Shown here: positions 12,221-12,887 of the stretch, in pieces | Numbering within the stretch: the first letter of the stretch is position 1 | Layout of the letters: every line of letters starts with the position of its first letter | Assembly (NCBI GenBank): GCA_016290715.1 | Contig: JAEEUY010000153.1 | Span: 1-12,887 of the forward strand | Length of the DNA stretch: 12,887 bases | Direction of reading: 5' to 3' | Origin: Bacteroidales bacterium | Lineage (GTDB): Bacteria; Bacteroidota; Bacteroidia; Bacteroidales; WCHB1-69 | Notes under the pieces: generated by a model | The model's input: only the letters and a program-made list of their open reading frames with translations | What the model was told of the DNA's origin: nothing | Databases searched by the model: none | Position numbers and translations under genes: made by a program

Positions 12221-12682
12221 ATGAACAGAGAAGAAGATAATCTGCAGTCCCTTGGCCGGAAGACGGCCATCCCCGGCAATTATTCCCCAAATGTTTTGGA
12301 AGCATTTGGCAACAAACACCCTCATCGCGATTACTGGGTGCAATTCAACTGCCCGGAATTTACAACTTTGTGCCCTATTACCGGCCAACCTGACTTTGGA
12401 GAGATAAAGATATTGTATATCCCCGATGAGAAAATGGTGGAGAGTAAGAGTTTGAAATTATACCTTTTCTCATTCAGAAATCATGGCGATTTTCATGAGG
12501 ATTGTGTGAATATTATCCTTAACGACTTGGTGAATCTGATGCAGCCTCGTTATATTGAGGTCTTGGGCGATTTCGTTCCGCGCGGGGGGATTAGCATCCA
12601 TCCATACGCTAATTATGGGAAACCGGGCACTAAATATGAAAAAATGGCGGAGAAAAGGCTTGAAAATTATACGCTGAAATAG
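12221..12682 (+). CDS. queF: NADPH-dependent 7-cyano-7-deazaguanine reductase QueF
   Basis: A 153-residue unimodular QueF that reduces the nitrile of preQ0 to the aminomethyl group of preQ1 with two NADPH. The catalytic Cys that forms the thioimide is C51 in TTLCPITGQPDFG, with D58 as the partner acid. The QueF motif ESKSLKLY spans residues 74-81, and H92-E93 in FHED bind the substrate. The protein is of the short (Bacillus-type) class, not the longer E. coli type. The start ATG 12221 comes one base after the queE stop; a longer frame from 12137 overlaps queE and adds no family sequence. Its product, preQ1, is the expected ligand of the leader riboswitch. Confidence 0.95.
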   Translation: MNREEDNLQSLGRKTAIPGNYSPNVLEAFGNKHPHRDYWVQFNCPEFTTLCPITGQPDFGEIKILYIPDEKMVESKSLKLYLFSFRNHGDFHEDCVNIILNDLVNLMQPRYIEVLGDFVPRGGISIHPYANYGKPGTKYEKMAEKRLENYTLK

Positions 12683-12686
12683 TTGT

Positions 12687-12887
12687 ATGAAAGTAAAAAT
12701 TACCGCCATCCGTAAAGCAGATTATTCGGATTTGCAAGCATTGTACGAAAATCCCATAGCGCATACGTGTGATGTGGAAGAGAAACAATTTTGGATTTCT
12801 GAAAAAGGGGAAAAACCAGATGGATTATGTGAAAGTGCTTGGGAATCAATGAAGTGGTTCGTTGAAGAATTGTCTGAAGGAAGAGGG
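12687..12887 (+). CDS. TIGR04076-family protein (partial, 3' end outside window)
   Basis: The first 67 residues of a gene that begins 4 bases after queF and runs off the window. The start MKVKITAIRK, the Cys in HTCDVEEKQFWI and the segment PDGLCESAWESM resemble the small TIGR04076 family, whose members share MKVKITV.., a 'C..f..GqeF' strand and 'P.GfC.wAW..i'. The two Cys here, in HTC and GLC, are the conserved positions. The family has no assigned function that I know of. The spacing puts it in the que transcript, but the window ends too soon to see whether the operon continues. Confidence 0.75.
   Translation, partial: MKVKITAIRKADYSDLQALYENPIAHTCDVEEKQFWISEKGEKPDGLCESAWESMKWFVEELSEGRG

Overview
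The window looks like chromosomal DNA of a member of the Bacteroidota, probably Bacteroidales. Three proteins carry type IX secretion (T9SS) C-terminal sorting domains, putative promoters have the Bacteroidota TAnnTTTG -7 box, Shine-Dalgarno sites are mostly absent, and one lipoprotein has a typical lipobox. The species cannot be named from the sequence.

Layout. 1-405 (+) is the end of a large secreted protein with a type A T9SS sorting domain, followed by a strong terminator. 406-1307 has no gene: it is a mosaic of hairpin-rich repeats, and one copy is split by a MITE-like insertion with long imperfect terminal inverted repeats. 1308-2018 (+) is a short-chain dehydrogenase. 2019-2408 holds a possible gene remnant and then four direct repeats spaced 33, 33 and 32 bp apart, directly in front of the promoter of an AAA ATPase of the DUF4143 type (2409-3710, +). 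3711-4235 carries the second block of the repeat mosaic and possibly a decayed piece of another DUF4143 ATPase. 9450-4236 (-) is a two-gene cluster of giant cell-surface proteins, one with a lamin-tail domain and one with an IgGFc-binding domain. Both end in nearly identical type B (gliding-associated) sorting domains. 9578-10510 (+) is a lipoprotein.

10544-12887 (+) is a compact queuosine precursor operon: promoter, a very short preQ1-I riboswitch, queC, queD, queE, queF, then the start of a TIGR04076-family gene. QueD makes 6-carboxytetrahydropterin, QueE makes 7-carboxy-7-deazaguanine, QueC makes preQ0 and QueF reduces it to preQ1. The riboswitch upstream of queC is predicted to sense that end product, which would close a feedback loop within about 2 kb.

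The observations most worth following are the preQ1-I riboswitch, whose P2 pseudoknot strand ends two bases before the queC start codon; the MITE-like element inside the repeat mosaic; and the four-repeat array in front of the ATPase gene.
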